Shown here: piece after piece, positions 53,485 through 62,166 of the stretch | How the letters are laid out: every line of letters starts with the position of its first letter | Numbering within the stretch: the first letter of the stretch is position 1 | NCBI RefSeq assembly: GCF_001683915.1 | Contig: NZ_LXTT01000143.1 | Coordinates: 1 to 64,000, forward strand | From: Allomuricauda sp. CP2A | GTDB lineage: Bacteria > Bacteroidota > Bacteroidia > Flavobacteriales > Flavobacteriaceae | Length of the DNA stretch: 64,000 bases | Reading direction: 5' to 3' | Translations under genes and position numbers: made by a program | Notes under the pieces: generated by a model | Database searches by the model: none | What the model was told of the DNA's origin: nothing | Seen by the model: only the letters and a program-made list of their open reading frames with translations

Positions 53485-53801
53485 TGATGAAAAACAGACA
53501 ATCATTGGCGCTGAAACGCGTAATCGTGGATTACAAGAAGTTGGACAACCACATGCTCAACCTCTTGGTGGAAAAATATCCAGATGGGTACGATGATGAT
53601 GATATCGTCACCTACCGAAACGCCAGCAATGAAGTGGTGGAGTGTATAGAGGTACGCACTGAGGATACCGCATATCTCATCAAGGTGAGCAAACGCTTGG
53701 TCATGGCAATGGAAGACTTTGATGTTAATGATGATGGTGACGATAGCGACGAAGAAACATCCCTGGATACGGATGGGTTGGAAAGTTCCGAAGAGGAATG
53801 A
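53484..53801 (+). CDS. small acidic protein of the polyamine operon
   Basis: A 105-residue hypothetical protein. The first about 75 residues are mixed charge with a basic start (ALKRVIVDYKKLDNHML); the last 28 are nearly all Asp, Glu and Ser (a DDGDDSDEE run). Its start overlaps the deoxyhypusine-synthase-like stop by one base (TAATG; a second ATG follows at once), so it is co-translated. An acidic tail could bind polyamines or mimic nucleic acid; this is speculative. Confidence 0.75.
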   Translation: MMKNRQSLALKRVIVDYKKLDNHMLNLLVEKYPDGYDDDDIVTYRNASNEVVECIEVRTEDTAYLIKVSKRLVMAMEDFDVNDDGDDSDEETSLDTDGLESSEEE

Positions 53802-53851
53802 TTTGGCCATAAATGTCCAAACACACATAACAACAATCAAATTTCCAGAGT

Positions 53852-54163
53852 ATGAAAATTGTTTTTTTCATGTTCTTGTCCTTAGCGGCATTTTTGGAAG
53901 TACCTGCCACACAGGACGCTGATCTTGTGGTGGAAGCTACCTACAACGGTTACGTGGGGGGCAACTACACATTTGTTGATGCAGATGGTTCGGTCTATGA
54001 ATTTTCCGAGATTGATTCAGAAGCAGCAAAGAAGTACGATTTGGATGCTGAGGATTTTGTAGGGAAAGACTTTACGGTCACCTACACCATCGACACAGCA
54101 TTTGATGAGAATGATGATGAATATGACATTTATGTCATAGTGGATTTAGAACTAAGGAATTAA
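53852..54163 (+). CDS. small secreted acidic protein
   Basis: A 103-residue protein with a signal peptide (residues 1-20) and an Asp/Glu-rich beta-strand domain (NYTFVDADGSVYEFSEID, EDFVGKDFTVTYTID, ENDDEYDIYVIVDLEL). I do not recognise a family. It lies 51 nt after the acidic protein and is followed by a strong terminator, so it may be the last gene of the polyamine transcript. Confidence 0.7.
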   Translation: MKIVFFMFLSLAAFLEVPATQDADLVVEATYNGYVGGNYTFVDADGSVYEFSEIDSEAAKKYDLDAEDFVGKDFTVTYTIDTAFDENDDEYDIYVIVDLELRN

Positions 54164-54169
54164 TTATGG

Positions 54170-54196
54170 AAAGGGCAGGCGACCCCTGCCCCTTTT
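54170..54196 (+). terminator. intrinsic terminator ending the polyamine operon
   Basis: GGGCAGG (54173-54179) pairs with CCTGCCC (54185-54191) around a 5-nt loop, preceded by AAA and followed by CTTTT. Confidence 0.75.
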
Positions 54197-54215
54197 ACAT
54201 AGTAACTTAGCCAAT

Positions 54216-54668
54216 ATGAAAAGATTGGTCAAATCACGTCTTATCGCCTTGCACAAGGACAAGGTATTGGTGCTGCAAAAAGTGGGTAGACCGCTTCGGT
54301 ACACCTTGCCCGGGGGCGTAAAGAAAAAGAAGGAGACGGAGGAAGAGACCCTGATCAGGGAAGTGGGGGAGGAAATAAAATTAAGACTGTCGCCCGGCGA
54401 GGTCCAGTTCTATCTGTCCCACATCAAAAAAGGCAGAATCAAGCCCATTATTAAAAATTATTTTCTGATCCACTTGAAACCATCGGCCATCAAGGTCAAG
54501 GAAAAGCACAAGTTTGAAGCGGCCTTTTGGGTAGATTGGAAAGAAGCCCTGCCCTTTATGGACAAATCGGACAGGTTGGCAGTAAGATCATATTTTAAAA
54601 GTTTTGGAAGAAAAACAAAGAAAAACAGAAAAAATGGAGGTCAAATTTCATCTCGCCTTGCCATGTAA
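54216..54668 (+). CDS. Nudix hydrolase
   Basis: A 150-residue single-domain Nudix protein. The Nudix box runs from GGVKKKKETEEETLIREVGE, with the REVGEE core that binds Mg; the late Gly of the consensus is Lys here. Substrate (a nucleoside diphosphate derivative) is unknown. The C terminus is very basic (GRKTKKNRKNGG). It overlaps the VOC-family gene by 35 nt. Confidence 0.85.
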   Translation: MKRLVKSRLIALHKDKVLVLQKVGRPLRYTLPGGVKKKKETEEETLIREVGEEIKLRLSPGEVQFYLSHIKKGRIKPIIKNYFLIHLKPSAIKVKEKHKFEAAFWVDWKEALPFMDKSDRLAVRSYFKSFGRKTKKNRKNGGQISSRLAM

Positions 54669-55050
54669 GGACATAGAAGAGACCCGGACCTTCTATCAAG
54701 AGGTCATCCAGGCCAATTTGGGCAGACATGCTGAAAAATGGTTGGACGTTGACCTTTTTGGTCATCAATTGACGTTTACGCAATCGGGAAATTTTAATTT
54801 CGATTTTAAGAACTACCGTTTGGAGGATTATATCTTGCCGTCGTTCCACTTTGGGATCATTGTACCCGTGGATGTTTGGGGCGAACTTTACACAAGATTG
54901 TTCCAAATGGATTTGGAAATTACCACCGAGGCCACTTTTATGCAGGATAAAATTGGGGAGCACCTTTCCTTTTTTATACAGGATCCCAATGGCTATATGG
55001 TGGAATTCAAAAGCTTTAAGGAGACCACTGAGATTTTTGCAACAGAGTAA
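54634..55050 (+). CDS. VOC-family (glyoxalase/dioxygenase fold) protein
   Basis: A 138-residue protein with the paired beta-alpha-beta-beta-beta modules of the vicinal-oxygen-chelate superfamily (FHLALPCKDIEETRTFYQEV at the N terminus, HFGIIVPVDVWGELYTRL in the middle, FIQDPNGYMVEFKSF at the end). ATG 54634 is chosen because it directly starts the first strand; a TTG at 54604 would only extend further into the Nudix gene. Metal ligands may include the N-terminal His and the C-terminal Glu of VEFK. Function unknown. Confidence 0.83.
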   Translation: MEVKFHLALPCKDIEETRTFYQEVIQANLGRHAEKWLDVDLFGHQLTFTQSGNFNFDFKNYRLEDYILPSFHFGIIVPVDVWGELYTRLFQMDLEITTEATFMQDKIGEHLSFFIQDPNGYMVEFKSFKETTEIFATE

Positions 55051-55053
55051 TGA

Positions 55054-55839
55054 ATGGACTTTAAGGCCATAGCGCTTCATCTTGCCGGAAACATTGATAT
55101 TTTTGGTTGTAGACAGGCGTTTCACAAAAAATTATTGTTTGGAGATCGGGATGAACTGTTTTATGCCGATGAGGGAGGATACGTATATATTTTCAGGTAC
55201 GGTATTGTGTCCTTTTTTGGGTTTGATGAGGCATCCATTGCGGCCACTACCGAAGAAATCAAGCCCTTTTGCGAAGGATGGCAGCAGTCTGAACTCACTG
55301 AGGAAATAGATATAGAACTCTTGCCGGGCAATGCCAAGCCCAAGGTCACCAATAATAAGATCATTTTGCCCGAATCCGATATTGAGGCCATGCGATTAAC
55401 ATTGCTCCATTTGTCCCAATCCGTGGCATTGGATTATTTTTCAGGACTTTCGGAACAGATCATGAAGGAGACCCGTCAACACACCAACCATTTGGAAGTG
55501 AAGGGAAAATTAGATCTTGGAGGCAGAAGACTAAAAAAACACATCGGCAGGGTGCTGAACATCAACAACCAGATTTCAGAGAACCTCTATATTTTTGATT
55601 CGCACGAGGTGGTCTGGGAAGATGAGGATTTGGACCGATTGGACAAAAACTTGAAGCAAATCTTTGATTTGAAGGAACGATATCGTACCATTAAAGAGCA
55701 AGGGTACATTATAAAAGAAAACCTGAGCCTTTTTAAGGACATTATGGATCACCGGGAGAGCAGTAGATTGGAGTGGATCATCATTATCTTGATCTTGGTT
55801 GAGGTAGTGGACCTGTTTATTATGCGATTGATCAATTAA
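55054..55839 (+). CDS. RMD1/YagE (DUF155) family membrane-anchored protein
   Basis: A 261-residue protein with the DUF155 core (FYADEGGYVYIFRYGIVSFFG, LALDYF-like SVALDYFSGL, then RRLKKHIGRVLNINNQISENL), a helical coiled-coil-prone stretch and one C-terminal membrane helix (about 240-258). Eukaryotic RMD proteins act on mitochondrial organisation and sporulation; bacterial function is unknown. It lies 3 nt after the VOC gene and 14 nt before the RimK-like fusion. Confidence 0.85.
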   Translation: MDFKAIALHLAGNIDIFGCRQAFHKKLLFGDRDELFYADEGGYVYIFRYGIVSFFGFDEASIAATTEEIKPFCEGWQQSELTEEIDIELLPGNAKPKVTNNKIILPESDIEAMRLTLLHLSQSVALDYFSGLSEQIMKETRQHTNHLEVKGKLDLGGRRLKKHIGRVLNINNQISENLYIFDSHEVVWEDEDLDRLDKNLKQIFDLKERYRTIKEQGYIIKENLSLFKDIMDHRESSRLEWIIIILILVEVVDLFIMRLIN

Positions 55840-55853
55840 TTATATAGTTTATT

Positions 55854-57224
55854 TTGGACAGTACTAAAATATTGGGCAGCGAAGAGTGGTGCCGTTTGGA
55901 GGAAATGGGCATTCCTGCTATCAAAGCCCGGGTCGATTCAGGGGCAAAAACCTCTTCCATTCAGGCCAGCAAAGTAAAGATTTTTACCAAGGGATTAGAG
56001 GATTGGGTGCGTTTTGAGGTCAATCCCATTCAAGATAACCGTAGCATTTCCATTCTGTGTCAAGCCAAATTGTTTGATGTAAGAAGCGTGAAGAGCTCGC
56101 AAGGTATATCGGAGGAGCGCCCTGTGATCAAGACACCGGTCACCATTGGCCGCAAGACCTTTGATATAGAGTTGACCTTGGCCAATAGGGACACCATGGA
56201 ATACCGAATGCTTTTGGGCAGGGAAGCCATCAATGACAGATATTTGGTAGATCCAGCCCAGAGTTTTTGTCAGGGAGATATTTCCACCGAAGAGATTTCC
56301 AAAAAGTACAAACCCTATATGAGTGAGAAATCGGGGTTGACCTTGGGGCTTTTGGCCAGTAACCCTGAATTGTACAGCAATAAACGAATCATAGAGGCCG
56401 GGGAGATGCGGGGCCACAAAGTGGTCTTTTTGAATGTGGAGAATGCGTACATGAAACTGGATGCAAGTTCTCCGGAAATCCGGTACCGTGGAGGGAATGT
56501 CTTGGACAAGTTTGATGCGGTGATTCCCCGAATAAAGCCAGCCGTCACATTTTATGGTTGTGCCTTATTGCGGCAATTTGATACGTTGGGCGTGTACTGC
56601 CTTAATTCCGCCGATTCCATTAGCAAGTCGCGGGACAAGCTCTTTGCCTCGCAACTGTTTTCCAAGAACGATATCCATATTCCCATTACAGGCTTTGCCA
56701 AGTCTCCCATGGACACCAAGGACCTCATACGGATGGTCAATGGTTCCCCATTGATCATAAAATTATTGGAGAGTACCCAGGGCAAAGGAGTGGTTCTGGC
56801 CGAGACCAATAAGGCGGCGGAAAGTGTGATCAATGCCTTTAAAAGTGTACAGACCAATATTTTGGTGCAGGAATTTATCAAAGAAGCCAATGGGCAGGAC
56901 ATTCGCTGTTTTGTGGTGAACGGCAAAGTGGTGGCTTCCATGCAGCGTCAGGCACAGAAAGGGGAATTCAGGGCAAACATTCATCAAGGGGGCGCAGCAT
57001 CCAAGATTAAAATAACACCTGAGGAACGTAAGTTGGCCGTAAAATCTGCCAAGGTCCTTAATTTGGATGTTGCCGGGGTAGACATCATCCGATCTAATAG
57101 GGGGCCTTTGCTTTTGGAAGTAAATTCATCTCCGGGCTTGGAAGGTATTGAAAACACAACCGGGATGGATATTGCCAATGTCATGATCGAGACCATAGAA
57201 CGAAAGTTGAAATACCATAATTGA
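55854..57224 (+). CDS. RimB-like protease domain fused to RimK-like ATP-grasp ligase
   Basis: A 456-residue two-domain protein. Residues 1-140 match the RimB / 'ATP-dependent zinc protease' family, a retropepsin-like fold with a [12 protein letters not shown] active-site loop. Residues about 160-456 are an ATP-grasp ligase of the RimK type ([64 protein letters not shown]), which adds glutamates to ribosomal protein S6 in relatives. The start is TTG at 55854: the family homology begins at residue 6 and the first internal Met is residue 18. The fusion would join a protein modifier with a putative protease. Confidence 0.88.
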   Translation: MDSTKILGSEEWCRLEEMGIPAIKARVDSGAKTSSIQASKVKIFTKGLEDWVRFEVNPIQDNRSISILCQAKLFDVRSVKSSQGISEERPVIKTPVTIGRKTFDIELTLANRDTMEYRMLLGREAINDRYLVDPAQSFCQGDISTEEISKKYKPYMSEKSGLTLGLLASNPELYSNKRIIEAGEMRGHKVVFLNVENAYMKLDASSPEIRYRGGNVLDKFDAVIPRIKPAVTFYGCALLRQFDTLGVYCLNSADSISKSRDKLFASQLFSKNDIHIPITGFAKSPMDTKDLIRMVNGSPLIIKLLESTQGKGVVLAETNKAAESVINAFKSVQTNILVQEFIKEANGQDIRCFVVNGKVVASMQRQAQKGEFRANIHQGGAASKIKITPEERKLAVKSAKVLNLDVAGVDIIRSNRGPLLLEVNSSPGLEGIENTTGMDIANVMIETIERKLKYHN

Positions 57225-57290
57225 TTGATACCGAAGGTATTTCTTGTTAAATAATTTGCTTTTCTGATTTTTTCTTTTATATTACAAGGT

Positions 57291-57665
57291 ATGGTTGGAA
57301 AAGAAATAGACGAACATAAAGATTTTTTGGAAAGAGCAATAAACTACCTCAAGGAAAGAGGGTTTACCAATATCAAAACAGATTTGCCGGGATACGAATC
57401 ACCCAAGACCTTTGTGAAAAAGAAGGGTGGAACCAATCTTTCGGCCGATATATCTGCACATAAGAATGGTAGAAAGTATTTCTTTGACATTAGCCTTAAA
57501 TCATTTGACCCAAGTAAGTTGAAGTCAAAATGGCTGCTCTTGGATACTGTGGCACGTTTACGTTCTAACCGGTTTAAGATCATTACCACCAAAGGGCATT
57601 TCAAATTTACCGACACACTTCTCAAAGATGTAAATTTGACCAGTAAAGAGCCTATCAGGATATAA
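57291..57665 (+). CDS. conserved-looking small cytoplasmic protein, function unknown
   Basis: A 124-residue hypothetical protein with mixed alpha/beta character, no signal and no membrane segment. A GTNLSADISAHKNGRKYFFDIS stretch with alternating hydrophobics followed by a DISLKSFD motif vaguely recalls the beta-hairpin core of PD-(D/E)xK-like folds, but I cannot support a nuclease call. It stands 66 nt after the RimK fusion and is closed by its own terminator. Confidence 0.65.
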   Translation: MVGKEIDEHKDFLERAINYLKERGFTNIKTDLPGYESPKTFVKKKGGTNLSADISAHKNGRKYFFDISLKSFDPSKLKSKWLLLDTVARLRSNRFKIITTKGHFKFTDTLLKDVNLTSKEPIRI

Positions 57666-57670
57666 CATTG

Positions 57671-57695
57671 GACCTCAATAGAGGTCTTTTTTTTT
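57671..57695 (+). terminator. intrinsic terminator after the small unknown gene
   Basis: GACCTC and GAGGTC form a perfect 6-bp stem with an AATA loop, directly followed by nine T. It lies 5 nt after the stop codon. Confidence 0.85.
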
Positions 57696-57992
57696 GGTCG
57701 CCCCCAACGAATCTACAATTCTTTCATTTTTAATTACCCAAATGCCTTTTATCGATCTAGGTACATCTCCCTATATTTTTTTCGCATTGATAAATTCCAA
57801 CTTTATAACCAAAAAAGGGGATTAAAATAGTGCCTTTTTAAAAAAGTATGAATTCAAAAGGGGCATTCGTTAAGAGATATGCCCCATTGATTAATTAAGG
57901 CTTTGCCAGAAAATAATTCATGGTAAGTTTACCACAGCAAATGAAAAACTCTTTGTGGTTAAAACACAAACCTCCAAAAAATAAGATAAGGT

Positions 57993-58140
57993 AAATTGTA
58001 AGGTATTCTACCTGTTCTTAACCTACTGTCTTGTTCCAAAGAGGTTTTACGTTGCGCCAGGGGGTTTTGAGGTTGAGCCCCTTGGTTGTAACGGTTTTTT
58101 ATGATCAAGTAAAATATTCCCATAAATTTGACCTACATTT
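57993..58140 (+). ncRNA. candidate structured ncRNA with a 6S-like layout
   Basis: Long-range pairing closes a rod of about 148 nt: AAATTGTAAGGT (57993-58004) with ACCTACATTT (58131-58140), ten pairs with two bulges; CTTG (58030-58033) with CAAG (58106-58109). An open bubble follows (58034-58049 against 58094-58105), then an apical hairpin of CGTTGCGCCAGGGG (58050-58063) with CCCC...AACG (58078-58093). A closing stem, central bubble and apical hairpin is the 6S RNA plan, and a terminator follows directly. A 6S variant (6S-Flavo) is known in Bacteroidetes; I cannot run the model, and no exact promoter element precedes it. Confidence 0.5.
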
Positions 58141-58145
58141 CTCAG

Positions 58146-58180
58146 AAAAAGAGCCTTTCCCTTTGGGCTCTTTTTCATTT
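58146..58180 (+). terminator. intrinsic terminator following the candidate ncRNA
   Basis: AAAAAGAGCC (58146-58155) pairs perfectly with GGCTCTTTTT (58166-58175) around a 10-nt loop, with more T after it. The A-rich left arm also allows termination on the minus strand, but no minus-strand gene approaches. The upstream plus-strand gene already has its own terminator. Confidence 0.8.
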
Positions 58181-58257
58181 TTGGTCAATTTTAACGAGTA
58201 CTCTTTTTACATTGTTCACATCTTTTAAAAAAAACGAGGGATATCCCACATTTCCTT

Positions 58258-58290
58258 TTTGTAAGGTTCTTTCCAAAAAAGCTACTTTTG
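58258..58290 (+). promoter_or_regulatory. promoter of trxB
   Basis: TTTG at 58258-58261 and TACTTTTG at 58283-58290 are exact matches to the -33 and -7 elements, spaced 21 nt. The leader to the ATG at 58320 would be about 23 nt. This is the best promoter in the window. Confidence 0.72.
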
Positions 58291-58319
58291 TAAGATAATA
58301 TAATGAGGAAGATTTAGCT

Positions 58320-59288
58320 ATGTCAGAACAATTGGAAAGAATAAAAACATTGATCATAGGATCCGGACCAGCTGGATACACCGCTGCAATTTATGCCGCT
58401 AGAGCCGATTTGAAACCTGTAATGTACACCGGTATGGAACCTGGGGGACAGTTGACCACCACCACCGAAGTGGATAATTTCCCGGGCTATCCCGAAGGGA
58501 TAGATGGCCCAACAATGATGATTCAATTGCAGCAGCAAGCAGAACGGTTCGGTACTGAAGTTAGGATAGGTATGGTCACTGCGGTAGACCTTAGCGAAGA
58601 GTTTGGTGGAATCCACAAAATTACCGTGGATGATTCCAAAGTGATTGAAGCGGAAACCGTGATTATTTCAACAGGCGCATCTGCCAAGTATTTGAACATT
58701 CCAAGTGAGCAACGTTTGCGCGGAGGTGGTGTATCTGCCTGCGCCGTTTGTGATGGATTCTTCTACAAAGGACAGGAAGTTGCCATAGTTGGGGCGGGTG
58801 ATACCGCAGCCGAAGAAGCTTCCTATTTGGCCAATATCTGTAAAAAAGTAACCATGTTGGTTAGAAAGGACTATATGAGAGCATCAAAAGCCATGCAGCA
58901 TAGGGTCAACAGTATTGACAATATTGAAATTAGATACAACACCGAGGTGGATGAGGTTCTTGGAGACCAAGTGGTGGAAGGCCTCAGAATGGTGAACAAC
59001 CAAACAGGTGAGAAAGAGGAGATAGCCATTACGGGACTTTTTATCGCTATCGGACATAAGCCAAACACGGGTATATTCAAAGGCCAATTGGATATGGATG
59101 AGACGGGGTACATCATTACCCAGCCCAAATCCACCAAGACCAATAGGCCTGGAGTCTTTGCCAGCGGTGATGCACAGGACAAAATCTATAGACAGGCCGT
59201 AACAGCAGCCGGAACAGGTTGTATGGCAGCTCTTGATGCTGAACGGTATTTGGCCGCTGTGGAAAGCAAGGAAACAGTTGTTTCCTAA
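58320..59288 (+). CDS. trxB: thioredoxin-disulfide reductase
   Basis: A 322-residue flavoprotein that reduces thioredoxin with NADPH. Motifs in order: FAD-binding GSGPAGYTAAIYAARA (residues 14-29), redox-active Cys141 and Cys144 in SACAVCDG, NADPH-binding GAGDTAAEEA, and the C-terminal FAD site GVFASGDAQDKIYRQ. Monocistronic: its own promoter lies upstream and a terminator starts 28 nt after the stop. Confidence 0.96.
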   Translation: MSEQLERIKTLIIGSGPAGYTAAIYAARADLKPVMYTGMEPGGQLTTTTEVDNFPGYPEGIDGPTMMIQLQQQAERFGTEVRIGMVTAVDLSEEFGGIHKITVDDSKVIEAETVIISTGASAKYLNIPSEQRLRGGGVSACAVCDGFFYKGQEVAIVGAGDTAAEEASYLANICKKVTMLVRKDYMRASKAMQHRVNSIDNIEIRYNTEVDEVLGDQVVEGLRMVNNQTGEKEEIAITGLFIAIGHKPNTGIFKGQLDMDETGYIITQPKSTKTNRPGVFASGDAQDKIYRQAVTAAGTGCMAALDAERYLAAVESKETVVS

Positions 59289-59315
59289 GAAATCCATTGA
59301 TAAAACATGTACTTG

Positions 59316-59346
59316 AAAAAGTGGTCCAAATGGACCACTTTTTTTG
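59316..59346 (+). terminator. intrinsic terminator of trxB
   Basis: AAAAAGTGGTCC (59316-59327) pairs perfectly with GGACCACTTTTT (59332-59343) around an AAAT loop, followed by more T. Confidence 0.88.
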
Positions 59347-59447
59347 TTTGAAGACATTTGGGCAAAAGAAATAATTCAAAAACCTTAAATTGTGAGGGAT
59401 TGCCAAATCAAAAAATTTCAACTAATTAATTAGCTAAAAACAAACAC

Positions 59448-60827
59448 GTGAAAACAAACAAACAGTTCTTTCGAATCGGTATGTACATGCTGTTGATGTC
59501 CGTATTCATTCTAGCTTGTAACAACAATCCCAAAGACACTACACCGTGGCAACCACTATTTGATGGAAAAACCTTGGATGGATGGATCATTTTAGGCGGT
59601 ACTGCGGAATATGAACTACAGAATGGAGAAATTGTGGGCAAGACCGTCCACAATACCCCCAATACTTTTCTGGCCACCGATAAAGACTACAGTGATTTTA
59701 TTTTAGAATTGGACTATCTGGTCGATTCTACCATGAACTCCGGCATACAGATTCGCAGCCACAGCCTCCCAGCATATAAAAATGGAAGGGTACACGGCTA
59801 TCAGGTGGAAATTGATCCTTCGGATAGAGCTTGGAGCGCCGGAATTTATGAAGAGGCCAGACGGGGATGGTTGGTTCCCTTGACCAACAATGAAAGGGCA
59901 CAAGATGCCTTTATGCAAAATGAATGGAACCATTACCGCATTGAGGCTATTGGGGATACCATCAAAACATGGATCAACGGTGTGCCAGCTTCTTATCTTA
60001 TCGATGATGAAACGGATAGTGGATTTATAGCATTGCAGGTGCACAGCATCGGAGAGAATCAAAAAGCAGGTACGGAAATCCGATGGAGAAATGTTCGGAT
60101 ACTTACCGATAGCCTTCAAAAATATACCAGGACAATGCCTTTAAAGCCCGTGATCACAAAAAACAGCCTTACCCACCACGAAAAAGAAGAAGGCTGGGAG
60201 CTCTTATGGGATGGTGAAACCACCAAAGGTTGGCGTGGTGCCAAGCTGGACCATTTTCCCGAAGAGGGCTGGACCATTGAAAACGGAGAGCTCACTGTAC
60301 TGCCATCAGGCGGAGGCGAGTCGGAAGCCGGAGGTGATATCGTTACGGAAAAACAATATGGCAATTTTGAACTGAAATTGGACTTTAAATTGACAGAAGG
60401 AGCCAACAGCGGCATAAAATATTATGTGGATACAGATTTGAACAAAGGAGAAGGTTCCTCCATTGGACTGGAATACCAACTATTGGATGATGAGGTGCAT
60501 CCCGATGCAAAATTGGGCAACCATGAAGGCAGCAGGACCTTGGCATCGCTGTATGATCTTATCCAAGCCGACACTACCAAATATGTAAAACCCATCGGTG
60601 AGTGGAATTCGGCCCATGTTATTTCAAACAACAACCATGTGGAGCACTGGTTGAATGGGATGAAAGTATTGGAGTACGAGCGAAGTAGCGATGATTATAA
60701 AAAATTGGTATCGGAAAGCAAGTACAAAATATGGCCAAATTTTGGTGAAGCCGAAAAGGGAAATATCCTGCTCCAAGACCATGGAAACAAGGTTACTTTC
60801 AAGAATATCAAAATCAAAGAACTATAA
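59448..60827 (+). CDS. tandem DUF1080 lipoprotein (3-keto-glycoside hydrolase/lyase family)
   Basis: A 459-residue lipoprotein with two DUF1080 beta-sandwich domains: about residues 30-220 (PLFDGKTLDGWIILGG, NSGIQIRSHSL, GYQVEIDPS) and about 240-458 (ELLWDGETTKGWRGA, NSGIKYYVDTD, GLEYQLLDD). The start is GTG: it gives a signal with Lys and Arg residues and a lipobox (FILAC, Cys24), while the ATG eleven codons later would leave no positive charge. DUF1080 proteins include enzymes that cleave 3-keto-glycosides. Twelve nt downstream begins a sugar oxidoreductase, consistent with that pathway. Confidence 0.88.
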   Translation: MKTNKQFFRIGMYMLLMSVFILACNNNPKDTTPWQPLFDGKTLDGWIILGGTAEYELQNGEIVGKTVHNTPNTFLATDKDYSDFILELDYLVDSTMNSGIQIRSHSLPAYKNGRVHGYQVEIDPSDRAWSAGIYEEARRGWLVPLTNNERAQDAFMQNEWNHYRIEAIGDTIKTWINGVPASYLIDDETDSGFIALQVHSIGENQKAGTEIRWRNVRILTDSLQKYTRTMPLKPVITKNSLTHHEKEEGWELLWDGETTKGWRGAKLDHFPEEGWTIENGELTVLPSGGGESEAGGDIVTEKQYGNFELKLDFKLTEGANSGIKYYVDTDLNKGEGSSIGLEYQLLDDEVHPDAKLGNHEGSRTLASLYDLIQADTTKYVKPIGEWNSAHVISNNNHVEHWLNGMKVLEYERSSDDYKKLVSESKYKIWPNFGEAEKGNILLQDHGNKVTFKNIKIKEL

Positions 60828-60839
60828 ATAGCCAATACC

Positions 60840-62162
60840 ATGAATACACGAAGGGATTTCATTAAAAAGACAACCGTGGGCGCCACTGGCTTGACATTGG
60901 TGGGAATGCCCAGCTTTGGCTTGTCCAATGTTTTAGGGGCCAATGATAGGCTTAGAGTAGCCGTTATTGGGGTGCGGAGTAGGGCCAAGGCACACGTCAT
61001 AGCCATTCATCAAGACCCCAATGCCCAGATTTTATACAATTGCGATGTAGATGATGTGATTATTGAAGAGCACAACGCTTGGTGTCAGAACAACATCGGT
61101 TATGTGCCCAAAGTGGAAAAAGACTTCCGGAAAATTTTGGAAGACAAGGATGTGGATGCCGTCTTCATTGCAACGCCGGAACATTGGCATGCCCCAATGG
61201 CCATCATGGCGATGCAAGCGGGCAAGCATGTCTATGTTGAAAAGCCCTGTAGCCACAATCCGTATGAGAACGATCTTTTGGTGGCTGCCCAGAACAAGTA
61301 TGGCAAAAAAGTACAAATGGGCAACCAGCAGCGTTCGGCCAAAACTTCCATTATGGCGATGGCAGACATCAAGAATGGGGTTATCGGTGAGGCATATAAG
61401 GCTGAAGCCTATTATTCCAATAATAGGGGGTCTATTGGGAAAGGGGCAGAAATTTCCGTGCCCAAAACCTTGGATTGGGAACTCTGGCAAGGGCCAGCCC
61501 CTCGCGAAGCGTATCGGGATAACATACATCCCTATAACTGGCATTGGTTCCGCAATTGGGGTACGGGTGAAATCCACAACAATGGCACCCACGAAATTGA
61601 CATAAGCCGTTGGGCCCTAGGGGTGGATCTCCCCGAAACCGTGACTTCATTTGGTGGGAAGTATACCTACGATGATGACTGGGAATTTGTGGACAATCAG
61701 CAGGTGACCTACACATTTCCCGGAGACAAGTTCATCACATGGACAGGGCACAGTAGAGGAATGATGAAACCTGAACGTCCGGGAAGGGGAGTGACTATAT
61801 ATGGTAGCAAAGGAACCATTGAGCTCGATAGGAATTTTTACAAATTGTACGATTTGGGCGGGAATCCCATAAAATTTGAGTTTGAGAATTCGGTAAGTGC
61901 CACCACCAACACCCAGGGAATAGGCGGTTTGGATGTAGATCATGTAAAGAACTTTTTCAACGCCATACGCAAGGATGAGTCATTGCATGCAGAAATCAAC
62001 GATGCCAGTATTTCCACCATGCTGTGCCATTTGGGGAATTTTGCACAAGATGCCGGGCATAGTCTTAAAATAGATACCAAAACCGGAAAGGTGCTCAACA
62101 ATGATACCGTAATGGAAAACTGGAAGCGGGAGTATGAAAAAGGATGGGAACCTAAATTATAA
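60840..62162 (+). CDS. Tat-exported Gfo/Idh/MocA oxidoreductase, copy 1
   Basis: A 440-residue NAD(P)-dependent sugar oxidoreductase with a Tat signal (NTRRDFIKKTTVGATGLTLV). The Rossmann motif is VAVIGVRSRAKAH, the family EKP motif is VEKPCSHNPYENDL, and the catalytic region includes GEIHNNGTHEIDISRWAL. Exported members keep their cofactor bound and can oxidise the C3 hydroxyl of glycosides. With the DUF1080 protein before it and the paralogue 4 nt after it, it forms a three-gene module. Confidence 0.9.
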   Translation: MNTRRDFIKKTTVGATGLTLVGMPSFGLSNVLGANDRLRVAVIGVRSRAKAHVIAIHQDPNAQILYNCDVDDVIIEEHNAWCQNNIGYVPKVEKDFRKILEDKDVDAVFIATPEHWHAPMAIMAMQAGKHVYVEKPCSHNPYENDLLVAAQNKYGKKVQMGNQQRSAKTSIMAMADIKNGVIGEAYKAEAYYSNNRGSIGKGAEISVPKTLDWELWQGPAPREAYRDNIHPYNWHWFRNWGTGEIHNNGTHEIDISRWALGVDLPETVTSFGGKYTYDDDWEFVDNQQVTYTFPGDKFITWTGHSRGMMKPERPGRGVTIYGSKGTIELDRNFYKLYDLGGNPIKFEFENSVSATTNTQGIGGLDVDHVKNFFNAIRKDESLHAEINDASISTMLCHLGNFAQDAGHSLKIDTKTGKVLNNDTVMENWKREYEKGWEPKL

Positions 62163-62166
62163 TTGA

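Larger units (their letters stand above)
57666..58319. other. 654-nt gene-free, highly structured interval before trxB
   Basis: It holds, in order: a terminator (57671-57695), a GGGGCAT/ATGCCCC hairpin (57860-57885), a TGGTAAGTTTACCA palindrome (57921-57934), a candidate structured RNA (57993-58140), a bidirectional terminator hairpin (58146-58180) and the trxB promoter (58258-58290). No protein-coding frame is convincing. Confidence 0.7.

Noticed and set aside
58031-58228. 65-residue plus-strand frame upstream of trxB
   Set aside because: It runs through the candidate ncRNA and its terminator hairpin and has no protein-like conservation pattern.
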